64,000 nucleotides of DNA from Macrotis lagotis (lineage: Eukaryota; Chordata; Mammalia; Peramelemorphia; Peramelidae): positions 284,987,078 through 285,051,077 of the forward strand of contig NC_133660.1 in the NCBI RefSeq assembly GCF_037893015.1, written 5' to 3'. The position numbers were made by a program, and so were the translations under genes. Below, one piece after another: positions 46,751 through 58,369 of this stretch; position 1 is the stretch's first letter; each line of letters opens with the position of its first letter. The notes under the pieces were generated by a model that was not told the origin of the DNA, made no database searches, and saw only the letters and a program-made list of their open reading frames with translations.

Positions 46751-47811
46751 GGAGGCCGGCCAGAGATGCTTAGTGGTGGGCCTCTTAAACGTTGGGGGCA
46801 GGGAGGGGAGGGCCCGGCGCAGAGGCTGAGGCCGCCCCTCCCCCGTCTCCGCCCGACCCGATGACCCCTGCTCTCGAGGAACTTAGCCGCGAAAGACTGG
46901 GACGCGCGTGCGCAGAACCGAACGGCGCGGAGGAGGCTGGGGGCGGGGCTGCGGCGGACTTTCTCAGCCCGCGGCATAAATTGGCTGCAAGGATTCCAGG
47001 AAGAGGCCGCGGCCTCAATCCGGGGCTTTCCCCAGAGGCCCCTCGGGCGCCCCCTTCCGGACCAGCCAAAGAGCACGCGCTTCGGCGCCGACTGCGCAGG
47101 CGCCGCTGCCCCTTCCTCCCCTCCCCCGATCTAGTGCGCAGGTCTCTCAGTACTTTTCCAGCCCCCGGCTTCCGGCCACGCCCGAGCTCGGCCCCGCCCC
47201 AGGCCTCCGAGGAGGCCCGGAAGCGGCTGCTCCGCGGGGAGGGGCCCGCGCTGGGTCTTAAAGGGCCAGGCCGGCCCCAGAGTCCTGGCGATCCAGGCCG
47301 AAGCCTCCTTACAGACGGGGAAACTGAGGCTCGGAGGTTTTGGTCCCCCCTCACTGCCCCCTCTCTTCCAGCTGTCTGCCTCCTGTCCCAGAATCCCCCC
47401 CGCGTGGCGCTGATTCCTTCTTCTGGGGAAGAGCCAGGCCTCCAGGACCCAGCAAGGGCAGAGAAGCCGCCCAGTGGGCACGGGAACCCCAGAGGCGGGC
47501 ACTTCCTCACCCAGGGGGCGGGAAGGAGGGAGCAAGCGGGCAGAAATGCTTCTGGGGAAAGGAGACCCCAGGGCAGCTGCCAACGCCCAGCGGCGCCACC
47601 TCCGGCGGGAGCCCAGGCCGGGCCGCAGAGCCGAGCTCCTGTGCGGGGATCTCGGCCGCGACCACCGAGGCTGGAGTGTGGAACCACAGGCCCGGACGCG
47701 GGCACGGTTGTAGAAACAGAAGGGAAGTGTGCTAGGAACTCGGGGGGCGATACCCCGGAAAGGACGGGGGCTCCTCCCGAATAAGGAGCCTGTGTTTAGT
47801 GATCGATCCAT

Positions 47812-47827
47812 GCGGATCAGGTAAGGA
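47812..47827 (+). promoter_or_regulatory. Candidate splice donor ending a CpG-island exon
   Basis: ATCAG|GTAAGG at the downstream edge of the island, a strong donor just where CpG density falls. The copy B counterpart reads TTATGTAAGG. Confidence 0.35.
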
Positions 47828-48285
47828 AACAGGGACCCCGAACCAGCGCATCACGGCGGTCCGCAGGCATGCAGCGCTCACGAAAAAGCTACCAAGAGAC
47901 GGCCCGGTGGTTAGGGTTCCACATCAGGAACTCTGGAAGAAAGAGAACATCCGTATTGCAAATACAGACCTGGAACCATCCTTGAGAATGCAACAGAGAG
48001 ACTTTGGCTGAACCAAAGAATTGGCCAAAATGTTGAAATTAGCAGAAGAAATCAAAAGGATGTGTGTGCAGAGGTTCCCATCACCCAGTGTCTTCCTGGA
48101 TTGCCTGACTAATGTTCTTGTGGAGTCTAAACCTGAGATTACATTCCAAAATTGTATTCAAATGCAAAACTACATTTGTCCAAAGTACAGCGAACATTAA
48201 ATATATAAAAAAAATTAAGAGCAGGATAACCTGTCCCAGAATTCTATCTAAATTAAGCTGAAAAATGGAAAAAAAGAACAAGCTA

Positions 48286-48345
48286 TAATAATAATAATAA
48301 AGATAATGATAATAATGATAATCATAGTAACAATGATAATAAGTA
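48286..48345 (+). repeat. (ATA/ATG)n imperfect microsatellite
   Basis: Repeated AATAATAATAATAAAG and GATAATGATAAT units; shorter AT-rich sequence in copy B. Confidence 0.85.
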
Positions 48346-48755
48346 ACAGCCTATCAGTGGAAGTTTAGAAAATTGAGCATCTTTGAAATACCCAGGAAGC
48401 TACAATTAGGTAGCCAGAACTCAACACCAGAAATGTTGATAGGATGATTGATTGCTTCTTTTTCTTCATTATCCAGGAAGACCAAAATGACATCTCTAGG
48501 TTAGAGGCAAATTACAGTGAGTCAGAATGTGACTGATCAATCCAGTACGAACTTGGAGTGCTCTACCACAGGCCAGGCACAAAGGGTCTATATGAATACC
48601 TGGGGTGGTCACTCTAAACTATATATCTCACAGTTTCCTTTGAACTGCTTCAATTCTGCCTTCCTCAGACAGCACAGTACTCTTATCTGATGAGGGCATG
48701 CTATGCTGGGCAGTCCTTTGCCAATGTTACCTACACTGAATAATCAGTTCCAAAG

Positions 48756-48906
48756 TTTTTTTTTAGGTTTTTTGCAAGGCAATGGGGTTAAGTGACTTGC
48801 CCAAGGTCACACAGCTAGGTAATTATTAAGTATCAGGCTAGATTTGAACTCGGGTACTCCTAACTCCAGGGCCAGTGCTCTATTCACTATGCCACCTAGC
48901 CTCCCC
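48756..48906 (-). repeat. tRNA-derived marsupial SINE in the LINE
   Basis: Antisense; TTCCAAAG occurs just before (48,749) and just after (48,911). Confidence 0.9.
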
Positions 48907-49649
48907 CAATTCCAAAGTTCTAAAGAGAGACCTTCAACCAATTTCCCTTCTGACCACCTGTGAGCATTTACCCAGAATGAGTTCTCTATAAAATAGGGTG
49001 AAAGCATAATCATTCCTCATAACTATATTATGATAAATTAATTTCCTTTAGAGAATATTAGTCTTCATATCAGATCACCTTGTCTCACTAGGTAGAAATT
49101 GAGACTCCAAAGTTGCTCTCTGTGTTACTTACAAACCTAGGAGGACAATGGTCAGGATGCAAGGAGAATACCCTTCCAGGAAAAGACAAAAGAATTTAGG
49201 AAAAGAGACAAAGATGATAATCTTTGTGGCGCTATCTTGGATAGCAATATTGTGCAACTTCTACGTTTAAGCCACTAAGGATGGTTAATGATTGTTCTCT
49301 TATTATTTGTTTTTGGATAAATATGCCTGTGTCTCCCTCAGTTCCTTGTGACCAAGATGAGTTCTACTTAAAAGTTTATTTGGTAAATCCCAGAGAATAA
49401 AGCTTCATGTCTAATCTATATTTCTGTTATGTTATTTTTAGCCCTATTATAATTTTAGGGTTCAGAATAGTCTTTTTGACAAGCATATGCTTGGCATTCA
49501 AACAGCGTGTCCAGTCCATCATAGCTGTTCTCTTTGTAATAACATTTGAATACTTGGCAGTTAGCTGGAGAAGGGATCTCAGTGTTTGGTATCTTATTCT
49601 GCCAGGTGATCTTCAGAATCTTCCCAAGACAATTAATTAATCAAGCAAT

Positions 49650-49795
49650 CAATTATTTATGTATTTATTTGCAAAGTAATGGGGTTAAGTGACTTGCCCA
49701 AGGTCACACAGTTAAGTATTAAGTGTCTGAGATCACATTTGAACTCAGATCCTCCTGAGTCAGTGCTCTATCTACTGCACCACCTAGCTGCCCCA
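49650..49795 (-). repeat. tRNA-derived marsupial SINE in the LINE
   Basis: Antisense; CCTAAGACAATT / CCCAAGACAATT flank it, fitting a target duplication. Confidence 0.87.
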
Positions 49796-51525
49796 TTCCT
49801 AAGACAATTTACATGGAAGCAATTCAGTTTTCTGGTGTGGCACTGGTAGACTGTCCTGGTTTCAAAGGCATACAACAGTGAGGCCATCACAGCAGCTCTG
49901 CAGACTTTTACTTTGGTAATCAGTCCTAATACCTCTTCTCTCTCATATTTTCTTTGGAGCCTCCCAAACACTGAGCTAGCTTAGTGTCAAATTGTGTCAA
50001 TGCTTTATTGTGCCAACCTCATTATCAATGTGTACCTACCTCCCTGGGAAAATACACTGCCAAGATAAGTGGATAAGTGAATTTATCCACAGTCTTCAAA
50101 ACTCCATTTGCTGTAAGTGAACAATCCACACATGTGGATGGTGTGTTTTCTTGGTGTTAATTGTTAGGCCAAAATGGGCACAAGCAGCAGAGAATTGCTC
50201 CATACTTTGTGGCATCTCAGCTTCAGAGCCTATATTGAAGGCAGAGTCATCTGCAAACACAAGATCCTGCATCAATATTCCCTCCACTTTGGTCTTGGCT
50301 TGTAGCCTTTTCAAGTTGAAGAATTTGCCATCAGTGCCATGGCTGACCGTGAGGCTGTGTTCATCCTCAGTGAAGGTGTTTGGGAGCAAGGATACATCCA
50401 GGCAAATCAGCCAGTGAAATGGACGCACAATACTGATGAGCTTCTCCAGGCAAACAAATTTTCCATAAACTTCATGACTGACTGTATCAAAGGCCTTGGT
50501 CTGATCTAAAATGCTGTATACAGACCTTTGCTCTGCTCCTGGCATTTTTCCTGGAGTTGTCGAGCAGTAAATACCTTATTGAATGCTCCTTGACCCTTTC
50601 TGAAGCCACACTGGCTCCCAGGGAGGTGACCTTCTTCCAGGTCAAGGGTCAATTTACCGAGAAGGACTCCGGCAAGAATCTTACCCAGCAATGATGGAGA
50701 TTGAAACAAACAGAAAGGTTCGAACTTCATAAACAGATGAGGAATCTGAGATCCTCAAATATTCTTAAAAATTTGACCAGGTGAGTTAGTAGCTTACATG
50801 AGGTATCACAATTCCAGAGCTGCAGAGAACATTTCCATGCATCTAGCCCACCCATCTGCCACCCAACCTCTGCTTAGAGACCTTAAAAGGTCCATTCAAA
50901 TTGTTGTCATTTTCCCTTGATCAGTTTTGCTTTGTCTTCTGCTGCCATAATGAAGCATACTTGAAGATGTCTGTCTGAGGTGTTCTTCCTTCAGTCTTCT
51001 CTAAGCTCATGGTTCCTAGATTTTCATTTGTAGGAACAGACTTAGAGCTTTGAGTTCACACAAATGAGGAAACCAAGGTCTGGGGAAGGTGTGACATTGA
51101 GGTCACACAGGTATTAAGTAGCTGAGCTGGAATTTACCTTTGATTCTAATTCCAAATCCAGTAGTTTTACTCTGAAAAAAAATGGCAGTAAGACTAGAAA
51201 ACTGTGCATCCATTTTATTGGCATACTCACTGGATTCTAGATAGTGGACAATGCTTCTGTGATTTCCCAGGCACCAATGGAGTGAAACAAGGCTGTGTTC
51301 GATGAGAATAATTAGGGGGTAAATGTAACATTTCCTATTTGGGTTCAAAAAATAAGCTTCCCAAGTACAAGAAGGGGAGTTGTGATTAGGCATCAGGTTT
51401 CTTGAAGAAGATCCAGGGGTCATAGTGGATTGCAAATTCCATATGAGTTCATAGTCCATAGATAAGATAGGGTAGCCAAGGAAACTCATGTAGTGTTGGA
51501 TTGCTTTAAAGGAGGCTTAGGGGCA

Positions 51526-51833
51526 GCTAGGTGGCACAGTGGATAGAGCTCTGATCTTGGAGTCAGGAGGACCCTGAGATCAAATTCAGCTTCAGACACT
51601 TGACAATTACTAACTGTTTGACCTTGGACAAGTCACTTAACGCTTATTTCCCCACATGCAGGGTCAATCAGTCATCCTGGTTCATCTCTAGCTACTGGAC
51701 CCAGCTGGCTTCGGAGAAGAAACAGGCTGGTGACTTAACCCAAAACCCCCCACTGAAATCCAGGTCATGTGCTTGTCATGGCATCACTTCTCTGTTGTCA
51801 TGGTCTTCTTCAAGAATGAAGGAAAACATTAAC
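51526..51833 (+). repeat. Longer marsupial SINE of composite type
   Basis: GGGGCAGCTAGGTGGCACAG head, CTGGACCCAGCTGGCTTCGG middle, GGTCTTCTTCAAGAATGAAG end; the sense form of the element at 32,067. Target: GCTTTAAAGGAGGCTTA before, not in copy A. Confidence 0.82.
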
Positions 51834-52059
51834 TGAGGTCTAGACTGGAAGCTGTGAAGAAGGGGACTATTCCAGTTCCATTGTGTTACCTGTTCTAATC
51901 AGGGCACATTTGAAATACTATTTTTCTAGAAAGACCATTGAATTGCAGATTGTACAGAGAAGGGCAATGAATATGGTAATAGGCCTTGGGAACTCCCCAC
52001 ATGAAGATCACTTGGGTTACACAGCATGACCGACCTAGGAGCTAGATGTCTATTCTTTT

Positions 52060-52230
52060 AATCAGGAAGGTATGAGTTCTAATTCTCCCTCCACATTTTA
52101 CTAGCTATGCTACCTTGGACAAGTTATTTAACCACTCTAAGCTTCAGTTTCCTCAACTAAAAATGTTAATGACAATATCTATCACTCTTAAATCACAAAG
52201 TTGTGGTTATCTGATGAGATCCCACCTGTG
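52060..52230 (+). repeat. MIR-like old SINE
   Basis: CTTCAGTTTCCTCAAC and TCTGATGAGATCCCA; counterpart of 28,985-29,150 in copy A. Confidence 0.55.
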
Positions 52231-53178
52231 AATCATTATTTAACATCAGTCAGGACAAGTCACTTCCCCTTCCAGGGTCTTGGTTTCTTCATCTGTATAA
52301 TGGAGATTGGAGGGCCCTTTGAGTTCCAGACCTATGTATGACCCCATGATCATCCTTCCTTTCCCTTGAAGGACCTGGACACAGCTAACCTAGAAAGGAG
52401 ACAACTCAGGGGCTCCAGTAAGGACCCTTTGAAGACCTGAAAAGGCTGTCACAAAGTCAGGTTTGCTTAGTTTGTCCCCAAGGACAGAATTAAGAACAAT
52501 TTGGGGAACCTGATGTAGATTGGATGTCAAGGTGGGGAAGACTTCCTCTCCAGGAGACCTGCCCAGCAATTGAAAGAGCTGCCCCAGTAGGAGATGAGCT
52601 CCCCATCCCCAACCCCAGAGGTCATCAAACTGAGGCCTGATGACCTTGCACCAGGGCTGTTGCACACAAGGCTTCTTCAGAAGGAATTAAGGGGATTGTG
52701 ATTGTGTTGGGGGATCTTAGAGCAGAGCTCTGAGAGTCACCAAGGAACTCAAAAGGAGTCTTAAAGCAGAACAACTTTGGAAGATGGATAGCTCTCCTGC
52801 GTTGTTCAGATGAGACTTGGGATCAGTTGTGCAAACATTATGTGACTGTGTGAGCTCAGAACCAACCCTGTCCATGACTGGGCTCCAGAGGATGGCAGCC
52901 CCAGCCCCGGGGTGAACTGGGAAGTTTCCAGACCAGCTAACTCCCCAAGTAGAACACTCTTTCCTGGCTCCTGAAGCAGTCTATTCACTGAAGTGAGTTT
53001 CAATTTAAAGCCTAAGCAGGGCTCTTTGGTCAAGGCAGAGTCAGGATGACTACTGTGGGCTGAGTTCTCCTCCTAGTTCCCAAAGACTTCCTGTCTGGTG
53101 GATTGATTCTTGCTAGTCCCAGATCATCAGTCAGAGCCCAGGAAACATAGATGAAGAGACCAGAATAATAGGATGTAT

Positions 53179-53179
<1 letters not shown>

Positions 53180-53229
<50 letters not shown>
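53180..53229 (+). repeat. (TG)n microsatellite
   Basis: About 25 TG units, not seen at the matching place in copy A. Confidence 0.93.
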
Positions 53230-53230
<1 letters not shown>

Positions 53231-54374
53231 CATCCTTTGGCTACTCCAAGGGATGACTTTAGATGATTGGTCTTTGAATTGAAACAAGTAGGGGAGGTGG
53301 GGCAGGACAGGGCTCCAATGGTTTCCCTCCCTACCACCCAATGGTGTCCAAGTTCTCCCTTTCTGTTCATCTGCCCCACAGGAGGGGTCCTCATCCAGGG
53401 GGTAATTTCTGGTGGAATACGTGTCCATCAGCAGGTTCCCCTTGGCCCAGGTAGCTGTTAACCATTCAAGTTCCTTTTAGTGGTCCATCCAGGTCCAATG
53501 AAGAATTAAGAATCACTTTGCTTCTGGCTAAAAAGGTCCAGGAGAGCGAGGGATGAAGAAGAGCTGGCCCTAAACAGATTTGTGGGCAAGTCTTGAGTCT
53601 CCCCCCAGTGGAGAGCAGCAGAGTCCAACTGTCAGCTCCACTGACCCCATTTGCCACCAAAGTTTCCTATTCTTGCTTCTTGTTATTGACACTAGAGATT
53701 CTTGCCATTTCTATCTTAGGAATAATTGCCAAGGAAGTGCCATCTGGACCTGAGGATTCTGACCTGAAGAAGGCAGAGATTGAGGTTGGTGCTTTGTAAA
53801 TATTTGTAAATAAGTAAAGATTTGTAAATCCATAGATTTATGCTTGGAAATTTTAGGTGGGGACTTGAAGGGAGAGGGACTTAGGGATAAAAGACAAGAC
53901 AAGACTCTCTTCAGGGTCCTCTGGTCCCATTTTGAGAGTGAGACTTGGGCAGACACTCACTGACGGCTTCCCAATAAGACAAAGAATCTGCTCATTATTC
54001 AGTGGAAGTATCAGGAATTCATTTGTGGGATGGTTTGGAGGACAAAGGGGTTATTGAAACTGGATAAAGGCAGTGCTAGCAGAGACAGACTTTCCTTTAG
54101 AAACACAGAATGAGTGTTCAGCTTTATGGGATTCATAGGATTCAGAGAACAACTGGTCTGGGAGGTAGAGGAGACTCAGACCAAATGTCTCAGGGTCTAT
54201 TCTGGATGGACCTGGTAATCCACTTGGTGACCACAAGTTCAGAACCTTTCAGGTTTCAATTTTGCTTTTCCTGAGGATTAAAAATTTGTAACAAGCTTAA
54301 AAAAAAGATTTTCATTTTCAGGAATACAAGACAGAATATGAGAATTGGTAGGTGTGGGGGGGAAACTTCAAACA

Positions 54375-54525
54375 ATGCCAGATCTATGGGTGTCTTAGAA
54401 GCACGGGATGTTAGAGTTGGGGGATCTTAGAGCATGGGATGTCAGAGGTGGAGGAGATTTTAGCCTAGGAATTGTCAGAGTTGGGGCATCTTCATGCATG
54501 GGATGTCAGAATTTCCATCATGTCC
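54375..54525 (+). repeat. Minisatellite in copy B, about 5 units
   Basis: Same 30-base unit as 31,325-31,775, with far fewer copies. Confidence 0.8.
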
Positions 54526-56967
54526 ATAGGTCTTTGCTGCTAGAAAGAAGGAAGAGAGGGAAGGAGCAGTGTTTTCTCATCTCTTCTTCCCATTCTCCTG
54601 AGCTGTGAGAGTGTGATCCTGTAAAACCCATGATGACAGAAAAGATACTAGCTCCCAGTGCTTACTGGCTAATTGAGAAGAGAAATTGCAAACTGATTAC
54701 TCCCATCAGAGGCAACGTATAGAACAGGGATGACTGACACTGGAGAGGGGAGTCTGCCAGAGTCTTCTGGAGTTAAGCCTCTTCTGCAGCTATGACAGCA
54801 GTCAAAGGCAGGGTGGTGGGGTGCTGCAGAGAACCTCACCAAAAAAAGTGGAGTGAACTTGGCTCCCTGTCCAAACAGGTCAGGATGTACCATTCTGAGG
54901 AATGCCACGTTTAGAGACACATTCCTTTGACTTAAGACTGTGTGCCCCAATAAGAATTCCTGGGAAAGGGATGAGGATTTAAACCACCATTAGTTGTGCC
55001 ATCTTACTAAGAATTAGTTTGTCTTCCTGTGTGAGATATAGAGAGTAGAGGGCATGCTTTTTAAAATGACGCAAGTAGAGAAAGAAGCCAGCTGAGGGCT
55101 TGAGTCATTTACTTCTTGGCAGGGATGGGCAAGTACTTCAATTGAAAAGAGAGTGTAAGGTCAAAGAGTAGTCTTTCCTCCTTCTCAGTTTTTCTTGGTA
55201 GTGGCCGGGACTGACCACTGTCTGATTTTCCTTATGATCTCAGGGCAGAGGTTCCTGAAGCTGCTTCTGCTGTCACTGCTGGTGTTTCTGTCCTTCCCCA
55301 CTGTCTCCATCCTCCCTTGCAGATGTCTTAAATTGTCTTATGCTGGAAAAATCAGATCCTCTGACCTTTTGTTGGTCTGTTACTCCAAAATTTAATTTGA
55401 GGTATTATTTTAAACTTGTTTGGAGGGGAATGTTGAGAGACTTCAGCTGTATCTTGGCCTACATCCTACTGTCTTGGCTCCTATTATGTTATATCCCTTC
55501 TAAGTCTTCTCTTCTTCCCCATTTACTTCATTGAATCCTTTTATGGTCTGTCCCAAATGTCTTTGGAATATGCTTTCTCATCATTCTCCATTTCCAAATA
55601 CAACTTCTACCCTGGCCTTGGTTTGTGGTTTTATAATCAGAGCCCAAGCCCAGAAACCTGATTGAGATTTTCAGAACATGCACCCATCACTGGGCTATCT
55701 ATGTAGGTGAAGGTTCCGTTGTCTTCTTGATACTCCCAAATAAGGAGCACCCTGGTTTTGTGAGGTTGTATATGTTGGGCAGGGCTTCCAGACCCTAGAA
55801 GTTAGCTGATTAGCTGACTGTTAAAGAGAGTCTCTGTGGACAGATGCAGATTCATGTATGGCTGATGAAGCTACTTGGATGGATCTTTAATCTGATTTGG
55901 TGGGATAACTAGATCATCCCACAACTGGCCCCTTTATGACACTACCAGAGCCATGAACCTTAAAATGACTTAAAAATGACTTCCCTGGGACTGCCTGTCT
56001 GAACGAGAAAGAGGCTGAGGCTGGTGCCACCAGCATCATGCCAGCCTTGACTGTTTCAGCCCTAGTGAAGAAGGAGCTGCTCCAGGTGGTGGTCAGAAGT
56101 GATAAGTACTGGGTGAAAAACAAATAGGGTGACAAGTCCAAGGTGCTTTCACCTAGCTAGATTGAGGCATGTGCTTTGGAGAATGGGGGGAAGGAGGTCC
56201 TCTATGAAGTGACCAATGAGAACTGTGAGCACTTTGTAAATGATTTGATATATGGAATCATTCACAGTGACCAGGCTTGTCTAAACCTGCTCCCCTCATA
56301 AATGTCTGCAGGCTCCAGGTGGGACTCGGGTAAGTCCCTCTGGGGTGTTACATGGGATCACAATAGGGCACAGTGCCCAGGGGGTGAAGGCTTGTTTACC
56401 TCCCTCTGACCATGGGTCTTCTTGTTTCAAACTCAGTTTTCCTAACTGAGGACTCCCTCCCTGCTCCCCCATAATGGAAATTTTTACTTTAAATCTCTGG
56501 ACATTTCTTTGACTGACACAAGTGAAGTCAGTCACCAAACATTTATTAAGCTCTTGCTACATACCAGACATTTTATTAACAGAAAGATAAGAAGCTCACA
56601 TTCTATTGGAGGAGACAAATCATAAATAAATAAAACAAACAAGGCATGTTTACAGTTGATGAATGACTACATGAGTGGGGAAGGCTCTGGCAGCTGGGGC
56701 TGGGAAGAAATTCTGGTAGAAGTGGGTAGGCAGCAATCCCTCCATTTCTTTAGAAGAAATGATTCCAGTTTCTATGGGAGCATGTTTTCAATGTCTATTT
56801 TGGCTTCTATCTAGTCTGTGATTCTTCACCTAACAGGATTGACCTGTGAATCATGGCCAAAAGGTGACAATGATTGACCTGAAGTTATTTATTGGATTTA
56901 ATGTCCTGGATATAATGCTGTGTCCCTCATCATCCATATTTTTGGAGGATCTTCAAAGACCTTTGAT

Positions 56968-57128
56968 TTTCATTTTTTTTTTTTTTAGATTATTCAAGGC
57001 AATGGGGTTAAGTGGCTTGCCCAAGGCCACATGGCTAGGTAATTATTAAGTGTTTGAGCTTGGATTTGAACCCAGGTACTCCTGACTCCAAGGCCGGTGC
57101 TCTATTTCACTGCGCCACCTAGTTGCCC
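56968..57128 (-). repeat. tRNA-derived marsupial SINE with target duplication
   Basis: Antisense; AAAGACCTTTGATTT before (56,956) and AAAGACCTTTGATTT after (57,130). Confidence 0.92.
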
Positions 57129-57957
57129 CCAAAGACCTTTGATTTGCATCAGACCCTGTACCAATACTATTTATTATGGCATTTTTAAAAATAGTTCCCC
57201 AGAATTGAAAGTTTTTTTTGTGTCTTGTTTGTGTTTTGACCCTGAAACATGACTAATAATGGAGCTGTTTTGCCTAGTTTCACATGTATAAGATATCATA
57301 TTGCTTACCTTCTAAATTGGTGGGGGAGAAATGAGAAGGGAGAGAATTTAAAACTCCAAATTAAAAAAAGTCAATAAATAATGAAAATTTAGAAAATATT
57401 AAGAAGTATCTTCACAGACCTTAGTGAGACGCCCTCTGTCTGTCAAGATCATCTTATCTAGATTGCCCTAGGAAGCCCTTCCTCATCTTTGAGAATTCAG
57501 TCACCCCTCAGTTTCATCCCTGCTTCTTGCCTTTAGGAAGAACCAACAAACCCAGGCCAAGTCTTGGAGGGGGAAGGGAGGTCAACAGAAATGGGTGAAT
57601 TTCAGTGCTGTAGTAGGTTAAAACTGATAAGGTTCCTATGCTCTCACAGCCCAACCTCTCTTTTGTTTCCCCATGCTGACCATTCCATTCCTCCCTTTGT
57701 ATAAATGAAAGGTCCTTGCATCCCACCCTGGGAATTGTTGATTCTTTACTTTCACAAGAGCTAAATCTAAACTTGCCAGAGCAAATCATTTAACTGGAAT
57801 AGAAGGAGCAGTCTGCCCTATTGACCATGTCCTTCCTTTCGGTTCACAGGTCACAGATGTTCTCATGACAGTTGAAAACTGAGCTACAGCTGTATTTGGG
57901 ATATGTGGCATTTTGGCTGTTGCCCGCTTTGTTGGTAGAATATTTCTAAGAAACTGA

Positions 57958-58141
57958 TAGCAACACTTTCTCAGTGAGGGGTGGTGGGACAGTTGGAAGG
58001 GTGGGAATTTGTAATTCAAAGTTTTAAAAATGATTGTTAAAAATTGTTTTTACATGTAATCAGGGGAAAATGTGATACTAAATAACAAAGGAAAAAAAAA
58101 GACTTTCTTTAAAAAGAAAAAAAATAAATGAATGAAAAGTG
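57958..58141 (+). mobile_element. L1 3' tail inserted in the pseudogene last exon
   Basis: GTGGGAATTTGTAATTCAAA and AATTGTTTTTACATGTAATC, then an A-rich tail. TAGCAA borders both sides (57,958 and 58,142). Copy A is uninterrupted here. Confidence 0.68.
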
Positions 58142-58369
58142 GTAGCAAAACCAATAAGGCAGTCATCCAAGTCATGATAGCTTGGCTGCACCATGAGTTC
58201 TATGGTGCAATATAGCCTCTCTGCTTTTAATAAAGATGGTTTTATTATAAGAAAAAGGTCCATTAAGAAAAGGCCCAGGATGAATCTGCTCCAAGCTCTT
58301 CCTCTTAATTTAAACTGAAAATATAAATCTTTTCTGATTCAATGGTGGTCCAGTTTCAACTCTGCCGAC

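Larger units (their letters stand above)
46610..47830. promoter_or_regulatory. CpG-island promoter, gene not recognised
   Basis: GC-rich with dense CpG (32 by hand count between 47,401 and 47,820), while the rest of the window is CpG-poor. Motifs: ACCACAATACCCAGCG at about 46,637 (ZNF143-like), CTCCGCCCCC at about 46,692 (Sp1), CACGTG at 46,714, TATAAAAAA at 46,742, CGCGTGCGCAG at about 46,904 and ACTGCGCAGGCGC at about 47,091 (NRF1-like). Long open frames cover the island on both strands, but they are Arg/Pro/Gly-rich and match no family I know. Most likely the first exon of a gene or noncoding RNA; direction unclear. Confidence 0.8.
28300..48440 (+). repeat. Copy A of the PLAAT3 tandem duplication
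   Basis: Matches copy B (50,930-60,860) in the same order and orientation. Anchors: AATGAAGCATACTTGAAGAT at 28,318 and 50,944; the start-codon exon (30,749 and 53,784); the minisatellite; exons 2-4; the poly-A signal (41,440 and about 58,232); the TAAGGAAACAGGGACCC segment (47,822 and 60,161). Identity by hand count over 120 bases of exon 3 is about 80%. Copy A is longer because of repeats at 33,200-37,000, 40,430-41,080 and 41,600-46,600 that I do not find in B. Confidence 0.88.
48440..50735 (-). mobile_element. Non-LTR LINE, probably RTE-like, decayed
   Basis: The minus strand carries reverse-transcriptase pieces: 50,506-50,730 with LPGSQCGFRKGQGAFNKVF, 50,096-50,545 with QTKAFDTVSHE and the active-site-like VFADDSAFN, then FGLTINTKKTHH; 49,768-49,971 with the downstream ASLLYAFETRTVYQ domain. 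The 3' part runs to about 48,440 (ACCAAAATGACATCTCTAGG). Two SINEs interrupt it. It is not L1; RTE is my best guess from 3' ends shared with marsupial SINEs. Frames are broken, so inactive. Confidence 0.75.
53720..58240 (+). pseudogene. PLAAT3-like pseudogene (copy B)
   Basis: All four exons have recognisable counterparts. Start-codon exon: ATGCAG became ATTGAG at 53779 and the donor is GTTGGT. Exon 2 (about 55,641-55,742): [12 protein letters not shown] and [10 protein letters not shown] remain, but VVHL became VVFL, losing the second catalytic His; the donor GTAAGG became ATAAGG. Exon 3 (about 56,011-56,274): the acceptor lacks a pyrimidine tract, there are in-frame stops near 56,125 and 56,158, the NCEHFV run is kept and the donor is GC. 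Exon 4 (57,850-57,957): a TGA after VTDVLMTVEN. An L1 tail splits the last part from the poly-A region. It cannot make a PLAAT enzyme. About 80% identical to copy A in exon 3. Confidence 0.92.

Noticed and set aside
46792-47784. 330-codon open frame across the CpG island, + strand
   Set aside because: It begins at TTG, not ATG, is Arg/Pro/Gly-rich as any GC-rich stretch would be, has equally long frames on the other strand and its homologue in copy B is not open.
47131-47811. 226-codon ATG-started frame on the minus strand of the island
   Set aside because: Same composition effect; no recognisable domain and no conservation in copy B.
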